Assembly (NCBI GenBank): GCA_963576735.1
Contig: OY755178.1
Span: 2,480,001 to 2,544,000 of the forward strand
DNA length: 64,000 nt
DNA from: Bedellia somnulentella
Lineage: Eukaryota; Arthropoda; Insecta; Lepidoptera; Bedelliidae
Reading direction: 5' to 3'
Shown: piece by piece, positions 57,101-64,000 of the stretch
Position numbering within the stretch: position 1 is the stretch's first letter
How the letters are laid out: each line of letters opens with the position of its first letter
Notes under the pieces: model-generated
Seen by the model: only the letters and a program-made list of their open reading frames with translations
What the model was told of the DNA's origin: nothing
The model's database searches: none
Position numbers and translations under genes: made by a program

Positions 57101-60100
57101 ATTAAAATTATAACATTAAACCTCTTTTCCACAAACTGAAAGTCTATGAAAAATAACATACCTTAATAAAAATCGGCGGATTAATCTGGCAATAAGGCAG
57201 CAGATCGGGCCAGATGAAGACTGCAACGAATGGGTCATCGATAGTAGACACAGCCAGGTACCTCGAGTCGGGTGAGATCTTCACGCTGCTGCAAGAGAAG
57301 TTACCAGCTCTGGTCCTCTTTATGTAGAGACAGTCTCTTGTATACGCTGATATGTAACCTTCTGAACATCCACTGGGGGGAAATGGTGGGAATGTATGAT
57401 AGAAACAGTATTAGAAACAACAAAGGCTTATGATAAATAAAATAGTCATACTCGTCAAATCTTTCTGAAGACTTCTTTTGTATTTCGAAGGCTATCTTAG
57501 GTTACTAAACTTTCATTAAAATAAAATGTGAAAATTAAAACGTTATTACATACATACGTATAAGTAATTTTCGCGTTTAAACTCACCAGTGTCTTAAAGC
57601 TATTGAATTACAGCTCTAGCGAGCCTTTTTCGATTTAAAAGCCTTAATTATTGAAAATTAAAGAAATTTAAATGAAGTTATAGGTATCCTACTACCAACT
57701 TACAAAGCAAATGCGTTTCCACTGGGGCTCCAATCCAGCGCCGTAATAACGCAGTAGATCTGTGAGTCTTCCTGCTGACACCTGCAGTATGTGTACTGCG
57801 CGCATTTATTCGAACTGTTCTTGTGAATCTCCACTATTTTTGCGGTTGTGCCGAGCTTAAAATAGAGATATATAAAATAAAGAGAAGTAATTACTGTGTA
57901 TGCCATTTAAAAATTAGGTTTGCAAGAAATAACCGCTAATAAATCATGTGGTTAGCATACAAAGATTTTGTTAGCAATAATTAAAATCAGGCTGCAATTC
58001 GTGTTCTGTAAATAATCATGACAATGGTCTGTAATTTAAACACAAACTGGTAGCGAGTTTTATTATGTATCTGCAAAATAAACAGTCACTCGAAGAACAA
58101 TTGCTTATTTGACTGTATAGCATATTTTAAATTTGGAAGTCAATTTAAATAATTGTTTTGCGTATTTATTAAAAAAAAAATCCCATTTTCCGTTTATTAT
58201 TTCTACAAAATATTTGATTGAAATTTCAAAAAATTCCAGCGTCGTTCATGCAGATGCCACATACAAAATCATCTGGCAGGGTTTTCCTATTTTGCAGAAG
58301 AAATGGTACACCAGTGGTCCAATAAATATATTACTAACCCAGAAGACAATTACATTGCAAACATACCCTCTTTAACTACAAAACACTGGACAGAAGCCTA
58401 CCAGTGGGCAAAAAAAACCAAAGAAGTAATTATGCTGCGTAAAGATGTGATTTCAAGAAACAAAATTTCAGTAAGTGGCTTGTCTCACTGCCAATTGAAA
58501 CTGAGGAATGGAGAGAGGGAAAATGTGACTGTCCAGCTTTTTTAATTTCTACGTATGTAAACACGTGATTGGCTTAGCGATCCGCTTAAAGCATGTGGTG
58601 CCTCCACTTGAAGCAAAGAATATTCCCATAGGGGAAAAGAGGAAACGTGGCCGGCTTTCAAAGGCAAAACGAGCATTAATACAATAAATAAAATAAATTG
58701 TTTCTGTTTCTTGAATATAATAATTATAAAACTAAAACGGCTTCTTTATTATTCCATCAAAATATCTCTGCTAAAATACTAAAAGTAACCTACTTACTGA
58801 GAGAGAACAAATAAATGAATCATCAGTAAGTGATGCGCCCATTTACTGCTTTTTAAGTATGATATTTATTTATTATTTGCTAGACTAATTAGTCTAGCGG
58901 CACTAAACTGATTTTTTTTGCTTATTCTCTGAGTGCTTACCAAAATTTAATTAACTACAGGTCACTCATTGCAGCTTTGATATATACACAGCTGTACAAA
59001 AAAAATTACTGCTGTTCAGAATGATATATATTGCAGACTATTTTATTAATATTTGCAAAACACAAGTTGCTGTCCAACTATCAATTTTAGCTTACCAATT
59101 AAATATTTTTGCTCACAAATATACCATTACTTTGCTTACCGTTTAAATAACACCCTAAAATAAATTATCATTTAACTTGTACACAATATTGCTATTTAAA
59201 AACTATTCCATAATAGTAGCAAAAATTCATTGTCATAATAAAATAATATGCTAAAAAAACTAAAAAACACGCTTTTAAAACACATCAAAGTAAAAAGTAA
59301 AAAATAATTCCTAATACAAGCTGAAAACGGTAACGAACAAAAAATACTGGTATTATTGTGAAAAAGCGTGGGTTGCTCGATGGATGGATGGATGAAAAAT
59401 ATGGCACAGAGCGCCCCACGCTTTAAAAGCGTATTTTTAAGTTCTTTTATATAAACTATATTTTATTTTTAACTTTTTAGTCCTGAATCATAAGAAATTA
59501 TTTAATCCTAGCGTCCCTAATCGATAGCGGAATGAACCTTACATTGTCCCTGATTCTCGATAAGTGTTCAAATTTTGAGTTCAATTGGTCTGTTTAAAGA
59601 TACATACATACATATACTCACGCCGTTAGTTCCCATTGGGGTAGGCAGAGACTATCGATCGCCACTTTGTACGATCCTGGCACACCTCTCTGGCTTCGTT
59701 TACATCCATCAATCTTTTCATACATGCTCTTTTATTCTTCATACTGCGGACACCTGCCTTTTTGAGCACATTTTCTATTTGATCCAAATGTGTCCTCCGA
59801 GGTCGTCCTGTTCGAAGTGGGTTTTCCTGGTGGGACCTGTTCGAAGTCTGTTTAAAGTGGGTTACAATCGAGTTTAAAGGAGTCGTTTACATACATACGT
59901 ACATACAGGTAAAGCTATTATAAGCGTGTTAAAAAAAGGCATAGGCAGGCGTACGAAACGTAAAGAATAAAGATTATGTATGAAATAATTGATGAATGTG
60001 GATGTAGCCTGAAGACTCGCCAGGATGGTCGATACTGGGGCTCTAGCTTATTCTGAATAGGGGGAGAATTAAATGAGCACTTGGTCCACACACAATGGCC

Positions 60101-62322
60101 TGCCATGCCGGGCTCAGTGGGGTTACCCGTGGCGTTTACCACTCATCTAATAATAATAATGGGGTAATAATAAGTGGCAAAGTAAAAAGAATTAGGTACA
60201 AATACAGTTTTATCCTTTCGTGTATATGAATCCTTAGACATTTTCAAAATCTTGATTCGATAGCGAAGCAATCTAAATAATTAGTGTCGTTGTTGATGAT
60301 CCTAATATAATAAGTACGTATATTAAGTAGTCTCAAGATTCAAAGCAATTGCCTTTAAATAAGTAAGTGTCAAGCAAAAATATCAATAAAATTTGATTTA
60401 TATTTTTTTTGTAATCAGCTGTCTAAAAGTTTATACTATAATAAATAAACTACAGGCCAAAATCGTAAAATAATATTAAATATCAATCATAACATAACAT
60501 ACACTCACGCCATTAATTCCCATTTAGGTAGGCAGAGACAATCGATCGCCATTTCGTACGATCCTTGCAAACTTCGAAATATCGATCACAATCATATGAG
60601 TGTGTATTGTAGCCAATTAAAAGAAGTTCAAAGTAACTTACCGCTAAAAACTCTCCCCTTGGATCAAACTTGCAGCAATATATCTGGTTAAGCGCCAAGC
60701 CTTGTCCCGAGACCATCTCATCATCGCAACTCCATTTGTAATATTTCCAGCCCAGGGCTGCTACGATGGTCTTTGAATTCCAGTCCAGGGGTTGACCAAC
60801 TATAATATAACATCATCATTATCACTAATAAATAAACACATAACATAAACGTTCACGCCGAATATCCCCGAAGGGGTTGGCAGAGGTACTACTACTTCTG
60901 AACATCACGTGACATTGTCACCTGGCGTTCAGAGTACCCATGTTTTGCATGGACAATGTACTCACGTGATAGGCCTATCGCCGTTTTGTACGAATAATCT
61001 AAGTACAACTCAGCCATGTGGGTTTCCTCACGATGTTTTTCCTCACCGTTAACAACCGTGATAAATTAACGACACATATGTCTTTATAAAAGACGAATTG
61101 GTGAAGGCCCGACCCGGGATTTGAACACTAGTCGCTTGCACGTTAACCGGTGTTCTACCCATTGAGCTATCATGTCAATAATAAATAAAAGAAAGAAATT
61201 TATTTATTTATCTTTTATTTTTTAGAAATAATCCTCATATGAAGTTTTCATGAACAAATAACATTCTAATCATCATTATCATTTAGCCAATAGATGTGAA
61301 TAATTGGCCTACCCAAAAAAATATTCAAAACTACCACCTATGCTTCTCATATTAACGGGCTTCCTGCAAACTTCAGCAAGTTTGCCTACCACAGAAGTAA
61401 GAGGCCACTTCAGAACCATCGTTAATTAAGTTTTGCGGCTCTTTGAGCTATCTCAGTTACCCAACACTAGATACATACATACATACATATACTCACGGCT
61501 ATAAATCCCAAAAAAGGGGTAGCCAGAGCTAAGGAATTAGAAATTCCTCAGCCATTTTTGGAAGGTGCGTGGGGAATAGATGGTGAAATAAAGGTTCTTG
61601 GTGATGGGTCTCCAACCGCATCGCCCAAAAATCCCTTAAAAGCCCCAATACCGTTAGTCGCCTTTTACGTACACCCACCGGAAGAAATGGGGTAGTGCTA
61701 TTCTAAGCCGACACTCCCCAGCAAACACTAGATGTTGGAAAGAAATGGTTTAGTGGTATATAAAGCTGATACTATATCCTAATCATCATCATAGATGTGC
61801 ATTTGCTCGTCTCACGTGTAATTTATATAAATTTGTGTATGTATAAATTGCACCGTCGAGTATCTTTCATTCACATTTAGATTGTACTATTCCTAGTATT
61901 ACTATTTCTGTGTAGTGTCGGCTTAGAATAGCACTACCCCACTTCTGCCGGTATTGGGGCTTTTAAGAGATTTTTGGGCGATGCGGTTGGAGACCCATCA
62001 CCAATACCCTTTATTTTATCATCTTTACCCCACTCAACTTTTCAAAAGTGGCTTAGGAGTTTCTTATTCCTTAGCTCTGGCTACCCTTTCTAGGGATTTA
62101 CAGCCGTGAGTATATGTATACTTAAAAAGAATACTTACCAAGAGTCAACCCATATCCAGGTAAATCCAATACATTATTTGGTGAAGTCAAGAAACTTTTA
62201 GGTCTGGGCACACATGGCCAAGGCTGTACGAATTCGTTACTGCGCCGGCTAGCTTTGGATTCGATACCAAAAGCTTTGTTTAAACTTGAGGCGAAAGCTT
62301 TTTTCTTCTTCAATTTTGAGTC
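45015..62322 (-). CDS. cort: cortex-like Cdc20/fizzy-family WD40 protein, 3' seven exons (5' end outside window)
   Basis: Joined exons, in transcript order: 62322-62139, 60799-60642, 57855-57704, 57372-57162, 54224-54026, 46722-46600, 45154-45015. They total 1167 nt, keep one open frame across six GT-AG introns and end in TAG, giving 388 residues. Cdc20-family marks seen: VLDLPGYG before blade 1 (family: VLDAP), repeated WD40 cores such as LDWSPSG, AIAWHPW (family AWCPW/AWSPH), and DEDLIIWNF near the end (family DETLRLW). Family members recruit substrates to the anaphase-promoting complex; cortex is the fast-evolving lepidopteran member linked to wing scale patterning. The blade around SIGGVRMDGRTMILMLD departs strongly from the canonical GGGTxDRxIRxWN, which fits cortex rather than fzy or fzr. 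The protein ends in WR, not the usual IR. No C-box is present; it should lie in the missing 5' exons. The ortholog call rests on recalled family features, not a search. Confidence 0.85.
45431..45658 (-). mobile_element. SINE-A in the last cortex intron
   Basis: CCCTTAACAGGGTAG subfamily, two short deletions. Same strand as the host gene. Confidence 0.82.
45895..46065 (+). mobile_element. LINE-R, internally deleted copy
   Basis: DIERRVKKGNAVNGAIISVMS-like codons (compare GNAINGALDSLMSS at 15000-15608) are joined almost directly to the 3' end GAACGAATGGCGTAAG with a (TATG) tail. Confidence 0.65.
46178..46260 (+). repeat. GGCAGAGGCC...CAGCAGTGGACG repeat fragment
   Basis: TTTCTTTGGCAGAGGCC and CAGCAGTGGACGTCCATTGG recall a widespread lepidopteran LINE 3' end. 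A second CAGCAATGGACATCTATCAG follows. Assignment from memory. Confidence 0.4.
46286..46567 (-). mobile_element. SINE-A next to exon 6, with partial tandem duplication
   Basis: Full-length copy plus a repeat of its last 30 bases (CGGGGTAGTGCTATTCTAAG). TAATACTAAT on both flanks. Ends about 32 bases from the exon 6 donor. Confidence 0.85.
46600..46722 (-). CDS. cort: cortex-like exon 6
   Basis: 123 nt, acceptor AATCTAG, donor GTAATA. Encodes GGGTRLLVMSDPE, a linker, and RVRAMVFSPDGTKL, opening blade 7. Higher GC than its surroundings, as expected for an exon. A SINE-A sits about 32 bases past its donor. Confidence 0.88.
46723..47178. other. original part of the exon 5-6 intron
   Basis: AT-rich, no repeat recognised. 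With 54002-54025 it makes up nearly all of the pre-insertion intron. Confidence 0.6.
48205..48420. mobile_element. SINE-C composite
   Basis: Reversed tRNA-like head (about 48225-48295, diverged), a reversed tail (GTTCATGAAAACCTCATGTG), then a forward tail (CCTTTCCTTTATTTATAAG ... CATGGGGTTTTCATGAAC). Foldback arrangement again. Confidence 0.65.
48630..48795 (+). pseudogene. transposase-like N-terminal fragment
   Basis: Open frame reading DTIPDSTEETPAPSLTSAQN ... PPSLDITDVPSVNSL ... KKYNLPYSAQG. Followed at about 48895 by a basic stretch (KYRPKVRRKKRKNHARDTNE). Looks like the acidic N-terminus and basic region of the transposase whose later part is at 52304. Confidence 0.45.
49003..49110. repeat. 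inverted repeat within the transposon
   Basis: TTTTAAAGAATTTTGG-AGCTG-TGGATCATTCAATGCAGTGG against CCACTGCATTGAATGATCCA-ACAGCTGCCAAAATTCTTTAAAA; arms of about 45 bp. Confidence 0.85.
49230..49401. repeat. left LTR
   Basis: 172 bp, TG...CA ends, identical by eye to 52032-52203. Confidence 0.9.
51050..51165 (-). mobile_element. SINE-B 3' fragment inside the LTR element
   Basis: TATATCCCCGAAGGGGTTGG to CTAAATATCACGTAAC; no head. A reversed SINE-A trace (GGTGAGTGCTATTCAAAGCC) follows at 51172-51201. Confidence 0.7.
52032..52203. repeat. right LTR
   Basis: 172 bp, preceded by a purine tract. Confidence 0.9.
52304..52609 (+). pseudogene. transposase-like fragment of the 6.4-kb transposon
   Basis: 101 open codons from after TAA (52301) to TAA (52607), without an initiating Met. 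Motifs: RKHFKHPRKTDAQIIRSVCD, HVRAFQPIESHYARKSS, NKLYLDNSFRFAKMFTMYKEW. The HV-SFP-ESHY-R-...-YL-...-M-LY pattern is one I recall from uncharacterised transposase-like proteins in arthropods and cnidarians; the family name is uncertain. It lies immediately right of the LTR element, which separated it from the N-terminal part. Confidence 0.6.
52655..52876 (+). mobile_element. LINE-R 3'-end copy
   Basis: GACGTCGACCACAGAGAACA to GGCGAGAGTATATGTATG. Nested in the 6.4-kb transposon. Confidence 0.8.
53571..53655 (+). mobile_element. LINE-R 3'-end fragment
   Basis: GATCGTACAAAGTGGCGATC to (TATG)n. About 85 bp. Confidence 0.8.
54026..54224 (-). CDS. cort: cortex-like exon 5
   Basis: 199 nt, acceptor CTTTCAG, donor GTAAGC. 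Encodes AIAWHPWRSALLSIGGVRMD with MILMLDAPTGKRR (blade 5, the most diagnostic Cdc20-family segment) and blade 6 strands through MTLWKK. The donor lies 24 bases from the right target-site duplication of the SINE-B and transposon nest. Confidence 0.9.
54270..54442 (+). mobile_element. SINE-B 5' fragment
   Basis: B box GTGTTCAAATCCCGGG through TCGTACAAAACGGCGA, then stops. The A box is missing. Starts about 45 bases upstream (in gene sense) of exon 5. Confidence 0.75.
54626..55090. mobile_element. hairpin retro-insertion: 192-bp perfect inverted repeat with 14-bp TSD
   Basis: 54668-54859 and 54886-55077 appear to be exact reverse complements separated by 26 bases. AGTAAACATACTGT flanks the insertion (54626-54639, 55077-55090). 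A T-rich run (54640-54645) after the left duplication fits a poly(A) tail in reverse. Contains GCCCGACGTTTCGAAAAC and GGTCACGGGAAGACTGAGG, words I associate with a widespread insect repeat, possibly Penelope-like. Confidence 0.85.
55115..55376 (+). mobile_element. SINE-C with inverted tail at its 5' side
   Basis: 55122-55185 is a reversed tail (GTTCATGAAAACCTCATGTG). 55200-55279 is the 5' region (AGGTAGGAAACGCAAACAC), then the tRNA-like head and a short forward tail. Confidence 0.78.
55280..55350 (+). repeat. tRNA-Tyr-like head of SINE-C
   Basis: 71 nt cloverleaf identical in design to 37147-37217 with loop GCGTATA (GTA at the anticodon position) and B box GGTTCGATTCC. SINE context and C33 argue against a real tRNA gene. 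Confidence 0.7.
55377..56455 (+). repeat. repeat E, long copy
   Basis: Begins ACTAGCTTTTAGCCCGCGAC, ends TTATAATATTAGTATGGAT. Includes CTCCGGCTCGGTGCTGCTGG near 56065. May be more than one element; class unknown. Confidence 0.45.
56524..56770 (+). mobile_element. SINE-A
   Basis: Full length, mosaic of two subfamilies (CCGTGTAGTGCCGGC start, CCTTCTAGGGA end). Confidence 0.85.
56777..56960 (-). mobile_element. SINE-B fragment, degraded
   Basis: TTTACGCCGTGTATTCCCGA, ACTTCTGAACATCACGAGAC, then decays. Confidence 0.6.
57162..57372 (-). CDS. cort: cortex-like exon 4
   Basis: 211 nt, acceptor after a C-run (CCCCCCAG), donor GTATGT. Encodes FGCSEGYISAYTRD (blade 3) and SVKISPDSRYLAVSTIDDPF plus VFIWPD (blade 4). 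Open throughout and not itself an open frame starting with Met, so a simple ORF scan misses it. Phase and family motifs support it. Confidence 0.86.
57704..57855 (-). CDS. cort: cortex-like exon 3
   Basis: 152 nt, acceptor TTTAAG, donor GTAAGT. Encodes GTTAKIVEIH (end of blade 2), a cysteine-rich insert with CRCQQ, and ITALDWSPSGNAFA of blade 3. The last two bases combine with the next exon to give Phe. Confidence 0.87.
58236..58686 (+). pseudogene. MULE transposase remnant (frameshifted, internally deleted)
   Basis: First block VVHADATYKIIWQGFPIL matches the MULE transposase domain core. After a frame change comes IANIPSLTTKHWTEAYQWAK, then CDCPAF, then in another frame YVCKHVIGLAIRLKHVVPP with a basic tail KRKRGRLSKAKRALIQ and TAA. 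CxC ... CKH is the SWIM zinc-finger pattern of MULE proteins. At least two frameshifts and a missing middle: dead. Lies antisense in the exon 2-3 intron. Confidence 0.78.
58687..59599. other. AT-rich spacer in the exon 2-3 intron
   Basis: May include the non-coding end of the MULE. Direct ATGG repeats at 59380-59395. No exon seen. Confidence 0.4.
59600..59812 (-). mobile_element. LINE-R 3'-end copy
   Basis: (CATA)n start, ACTCACGCCGTTAGTTCCCA to CAAATGTGTCCTCCGAGGTC. Sense with the host gene. Confidence 0.82.
59917..60025 (+). mobile_element. LINE-R fragment, degraded
   Basis: GCGTGTTAAAAAAAGGCATA and GATTATGTATGAAATAATTG then GATGAATGTGGATGTAG. Confidence 0.6.
60026..60495. other. intron, no feature recognised
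   Basis: AT-rich, nothing recognised. Confidence 0.4.
60496..60576 (-). mobile_element. LINE-R 3'-end fragment near exon 2
   Basis: ACTCACGCCATTAATTCCCA to TTTCGTACGATCCTTGC. Ends about 65 bases from the exon 2 donor. Confidence 0.78.
60642..60799 (-). CDS. cort: cortex-like exon 2
   Basis: 158 nt, acceptor TTATAG, donor GTAAGT. Residues about 62-114 of the visible protein: LVGQPLDWNSKTIVAALGWK (blade 1, compare NLVDWSSxNxLAVAL in Cdc20) and CCKFDPRGEFLA (start of blade 2). Ends in phase 0. Confidence 0.88.
60837..61178 (-). mobile_element. SINE-B, full length
   Basis: TAATAAATAAA at 60826-60836 and 61179-61189. The head is at the right. Begins 27 bases upstream of the exon 2 acceptor duplication. 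Confidence 0.87.
61190..61270 (+). mobile_element. SINE-C tail fragment
   Basis: TAGAAATAATCCTCATATGA and GTTTTCATGAACAAATAA. Confidence 0.5.
61472..61725 (-). mobile_element. SINE-A
   Basis: Flanked by AACACTAGAT (10 bp) on both sides. Main subfamily. Confidence 0.87.
61911..62120 (+). mobile_element. SINE-A beside the exon 1 donor
   Basis: Internal deletion of about 40 bp near its 5' end. Its TATATGTATA tail stops about 18 bases from the exon 1 GTAAGT donor. Antisense to the gene. Confidence 0.85.
62139..62322 (-). CDS. cort: cortex-like exon 1 of those in window
   Basis: 184 nt, starts in phase 0 after an AG acceptor (TATCAG) and ends with one extra base before GTAAGT. Encodes a lysine-rich stretch and WPCVPRPKSFLTSPNNVLDLPGYG, the linker just before WD40 blade 1. 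A start within the exon is unlikely because the frame is open back to the acceptor. The plus-strand SINE-A at 61911-62120 ends about 18 bases from the donor. Confidence 0.85.
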
Positions 62323-62545
62323 CTGATATGAATATAAAGAATATTTAAGATATTATAATGAACAAAAGCTGATATTTTATATGAAACAAACATCATTTGT
62401 GACTCTTGTTCTTGTGACTAAATATTTCTTTTATTGATTTTTTATTATCAAATTGAAGTAAAGTTATTGGTGAGAATTACATATATTGAGTTCATTGGCT
62501 TAAAACATAAAATTTCTTCATCACAAAAATATACGTGACAACACA
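62323..62545. other. intron upstream of exon 1
   Basis: AT-rich, nothing recognised beyond the acceptor. No further cortex exon identified up to 64000. Confidence 0.5.
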
Positions 62546-62681
62546 GGGCAAGCACGAGCCATGTGTAAACTAGTTATCGCGTGGGATAAAGCAGCCATCT
62601 CTTACGCACTTACTTAGTATCGTATACTGCCATCTTATTCTAACCGTTATCGTGTCGATAAAATAGCGCTCGTGCTTGCCC
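62546..62681. mobile_element. MITE M1, best copy
   Basis: GGGCAAGCACGAGC and GCTCGTGCTTGCCC are 14-bp perfect terminal inverted repeats around a 108-bp core. Confidence 0.85.
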
Positions 62682-62782
62682 TTCTGCCAATACATATTTG
62701 ATAAATCGATGTATGCCGAAAAGAAAATAATCAATTTAGTAAATTCGGGACAAGCATACTGTTAACAATAGAAATTAGAATG

Positions 62783-63041
62783 GCATACATACATACATAT
62801 ACATATACTCACGGCTATAAATCCCTTAACGGGGTAGCCAGAGCTTTGGAATAAAAATTCCACAGCCACTATTGGAAGTTCATTGGGGGAAAGATGGTAA
62901 TAATAAATATTTTTGGTGACTGGTCTCCAACCACATCACCCAAAAATCACTTAAAAAGCCCCCATACCCTTAGTCGCCTCTTACGATCACCCACGGGTAG
63001 AAATGGGGTAGTGTTATTCTAAGCTGACACTACACGGCAAA
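62783..63041 (-). mobile_element. SINE-A
   Basis: CCCTTAACGGGGTAG subfamily, full length. Confidence 0.85.
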
Positions 63042-63131
63042 TGAGAATGAATGTGTCGAAATACACTGAATAAAGTAAGTAACCAGCTTAAGGGACTTCA
63101 GCTATCTTTTTTGGGATATGTATATTTACAA

Positions 63132-63491
63132 CCGGGCAACTGTGATAGCCCAGTGGGTAGAACACTCGGTTATCGTGCAAACGACTAGTGTTCAAATCCT
63201 GGGTCGGGACTACACCAATTTGTATTTTCTAAAGACATATGTGTTGTGAATTTATCATGGTTGTTGACGGAGAGGGAAAACATCGTGAGGAAACCCACAT
63301 GGCTGAGTTGTACTTAGTCATGTGACAGTGTATTCGTACAAACGGCGATAGGCCTGCCCCCTATCACGTGAGTACACTGTGCAAAACGTGGGTACTCTGA
63401 ACACCAGGTGACAAAGTCACGTGATGTTCAGAAGTATTAGTACCTCTGCCAACCCCTTCGGGGATATTCGGCGTGAACGTTTATGTTATGT
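63132..63491 (+). mobile_element. SINE-B, full length
   Basis: TATGTATATTTACAA at 63117-63131 and 63492-63506 (15 bp), the clearest SINE-B duplication. Intact A and B boxes, (TTATG) tail. Confidence 0.9.
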
Positions 63492-63506
63492 TATGTATAT
63501 TTACAA

Positions 63507-63839
63507 ACTTCCCTTTTTTAAACGCTATAAAAGGTATATAACTAGGACTTTAATGCAAATTGCAATTGAAATTAAAATAAATTGAGCTGAGCGAGCTAGT
63601 TAAGGGGGTTTTCGGTGATTATCTTCATTATCTTCAATGGTAGGTTCGATCACGACATGCAACCCTTTACGAGCCTAGCAAAGTCCACTTGGTCTCCCAG
63701 TCCAGGAGTTCGATCATAAAGAGCCTACCCGCGTATAAGAGCATGAGCAATTAATTTTTTGAATTCTATAATGAGTTGTTATGATAATATGGTTAACAAA
63801 TATAAGATTTATATTATTATTATTTATTTATAATATATT
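63507..63839. other. no feature recognised
   Basis: CAGGAGTTCGATCATAAAG near 63702 has a weak B-box look; nothing I can support. Confidence 0.35.
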
Positions 63840-64000
63840 TGCTGTGTAGTGTCGGCTCAGAATAGCACTACCCCATTTCTTCCGGTGGGTGTACGTAAAA
63901 GGCGACTAACGGTATTAGGGCTTTTAAGGGATTTTTGGGCGATGCGGTTGGAGACCCATTACCTTTATTTCACCATCTAATCCCCATGCACCTTCCAAAA
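63840..64000 (+). mobile_element. SINE-A, cut by window edge
   Basis: Main-subfamily start (TGTGTAGTGTCGGCTCAGAA); 3' end beyond the window. Confidence 0.82.

Noticed and set aside
1..64000. CRISPR array, operons or bacterial features
   Set aside because: Introns, SINEs, Helitrons and LINEs show eukaryotic DNA. The tandem repeat at 2301 has no spacers.
62323..64000. Search for the first cortex exons with the C-box
   Set aside because: No in-frame segment with a DRYIP-like motif found. The exon is probably beyond 64000.

Overview
This is eukaryotic, AT-rich, intron-rich DNA, almost certainly from a moth or butterfly. The one host gene I can support is on the minus strand between 45015 and 62322. 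Seven exons splice in phase (all GT-AG) into the last 388 residues of a Cdc20/fizzy-family WD40 protein that best fits cortex, the divergent Cdc20-like gene at the lepidopteran wing-pattern and melanism hotspot. The first coding exon(s), which would carry the N-terminus, lie beyond the right edge. Species is not determined. The rest of the window is interspersed repeats.

Layout. 1-45014 lies 3' of the gene and I find no host exon in it. It holds two mariner fragments, three Helitron copies of one family, several hAT/Harbinger/foldback MITEs, a 36-bp minisatellite and dozens of short retroposons. 45015-62322 is the gene; its introns are loaded with the same families. The largest intron (46723-54025) was about 0.5 kb before a tRNA-type SINE inserted; a 6.4-kb DNA transposon then inserted in the SINE, and an LTR element with two apparently identical LTRs inserted in the transposon. 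62323-64000 is upstream intron or 5' sequence with more repeats.

Repeat names used here (my own labels). SINE-A: about 250 bp, 5' end TGTGTAGTGTCGGCTTAGAA, 3' end GCCGTGAGTATATGTATG plus a (TATG)n tail, more than 50 copies or fragments, no convincing tRNA-type promoter. SINE-B: about 340-360 bp, tRNA-like head (A box TAGCTCAATGGG, B box GTTCAAATCCC), 3' end GGCGTGAACGTTTATG plus (TTATG)n. SINE-C: tRNA-like head that folds as a complete cloverleaf with anticodon GTA. SINE-D: another tRNA-headed SINE. LINE-R: 5'-truncated copies of an RTE-like non-LTR element ending in (TATG)n.

How the parts relate: SINE-A, SINE-B and LINE-R share a related 3' end (CTCTG-C-ACCCC ... GGGA ... CGTGA plus a TATG or TTATG tail), so LINE-R is the probable source of the machinery that moves both SINEs. 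Target-site duplications of 8-15 bp support retroposition for many copies. Nesting gives relative ages: old SINE-A and SINE-D copies host hAT elements, which in turn host younger SINE-A and LINE-R copies.
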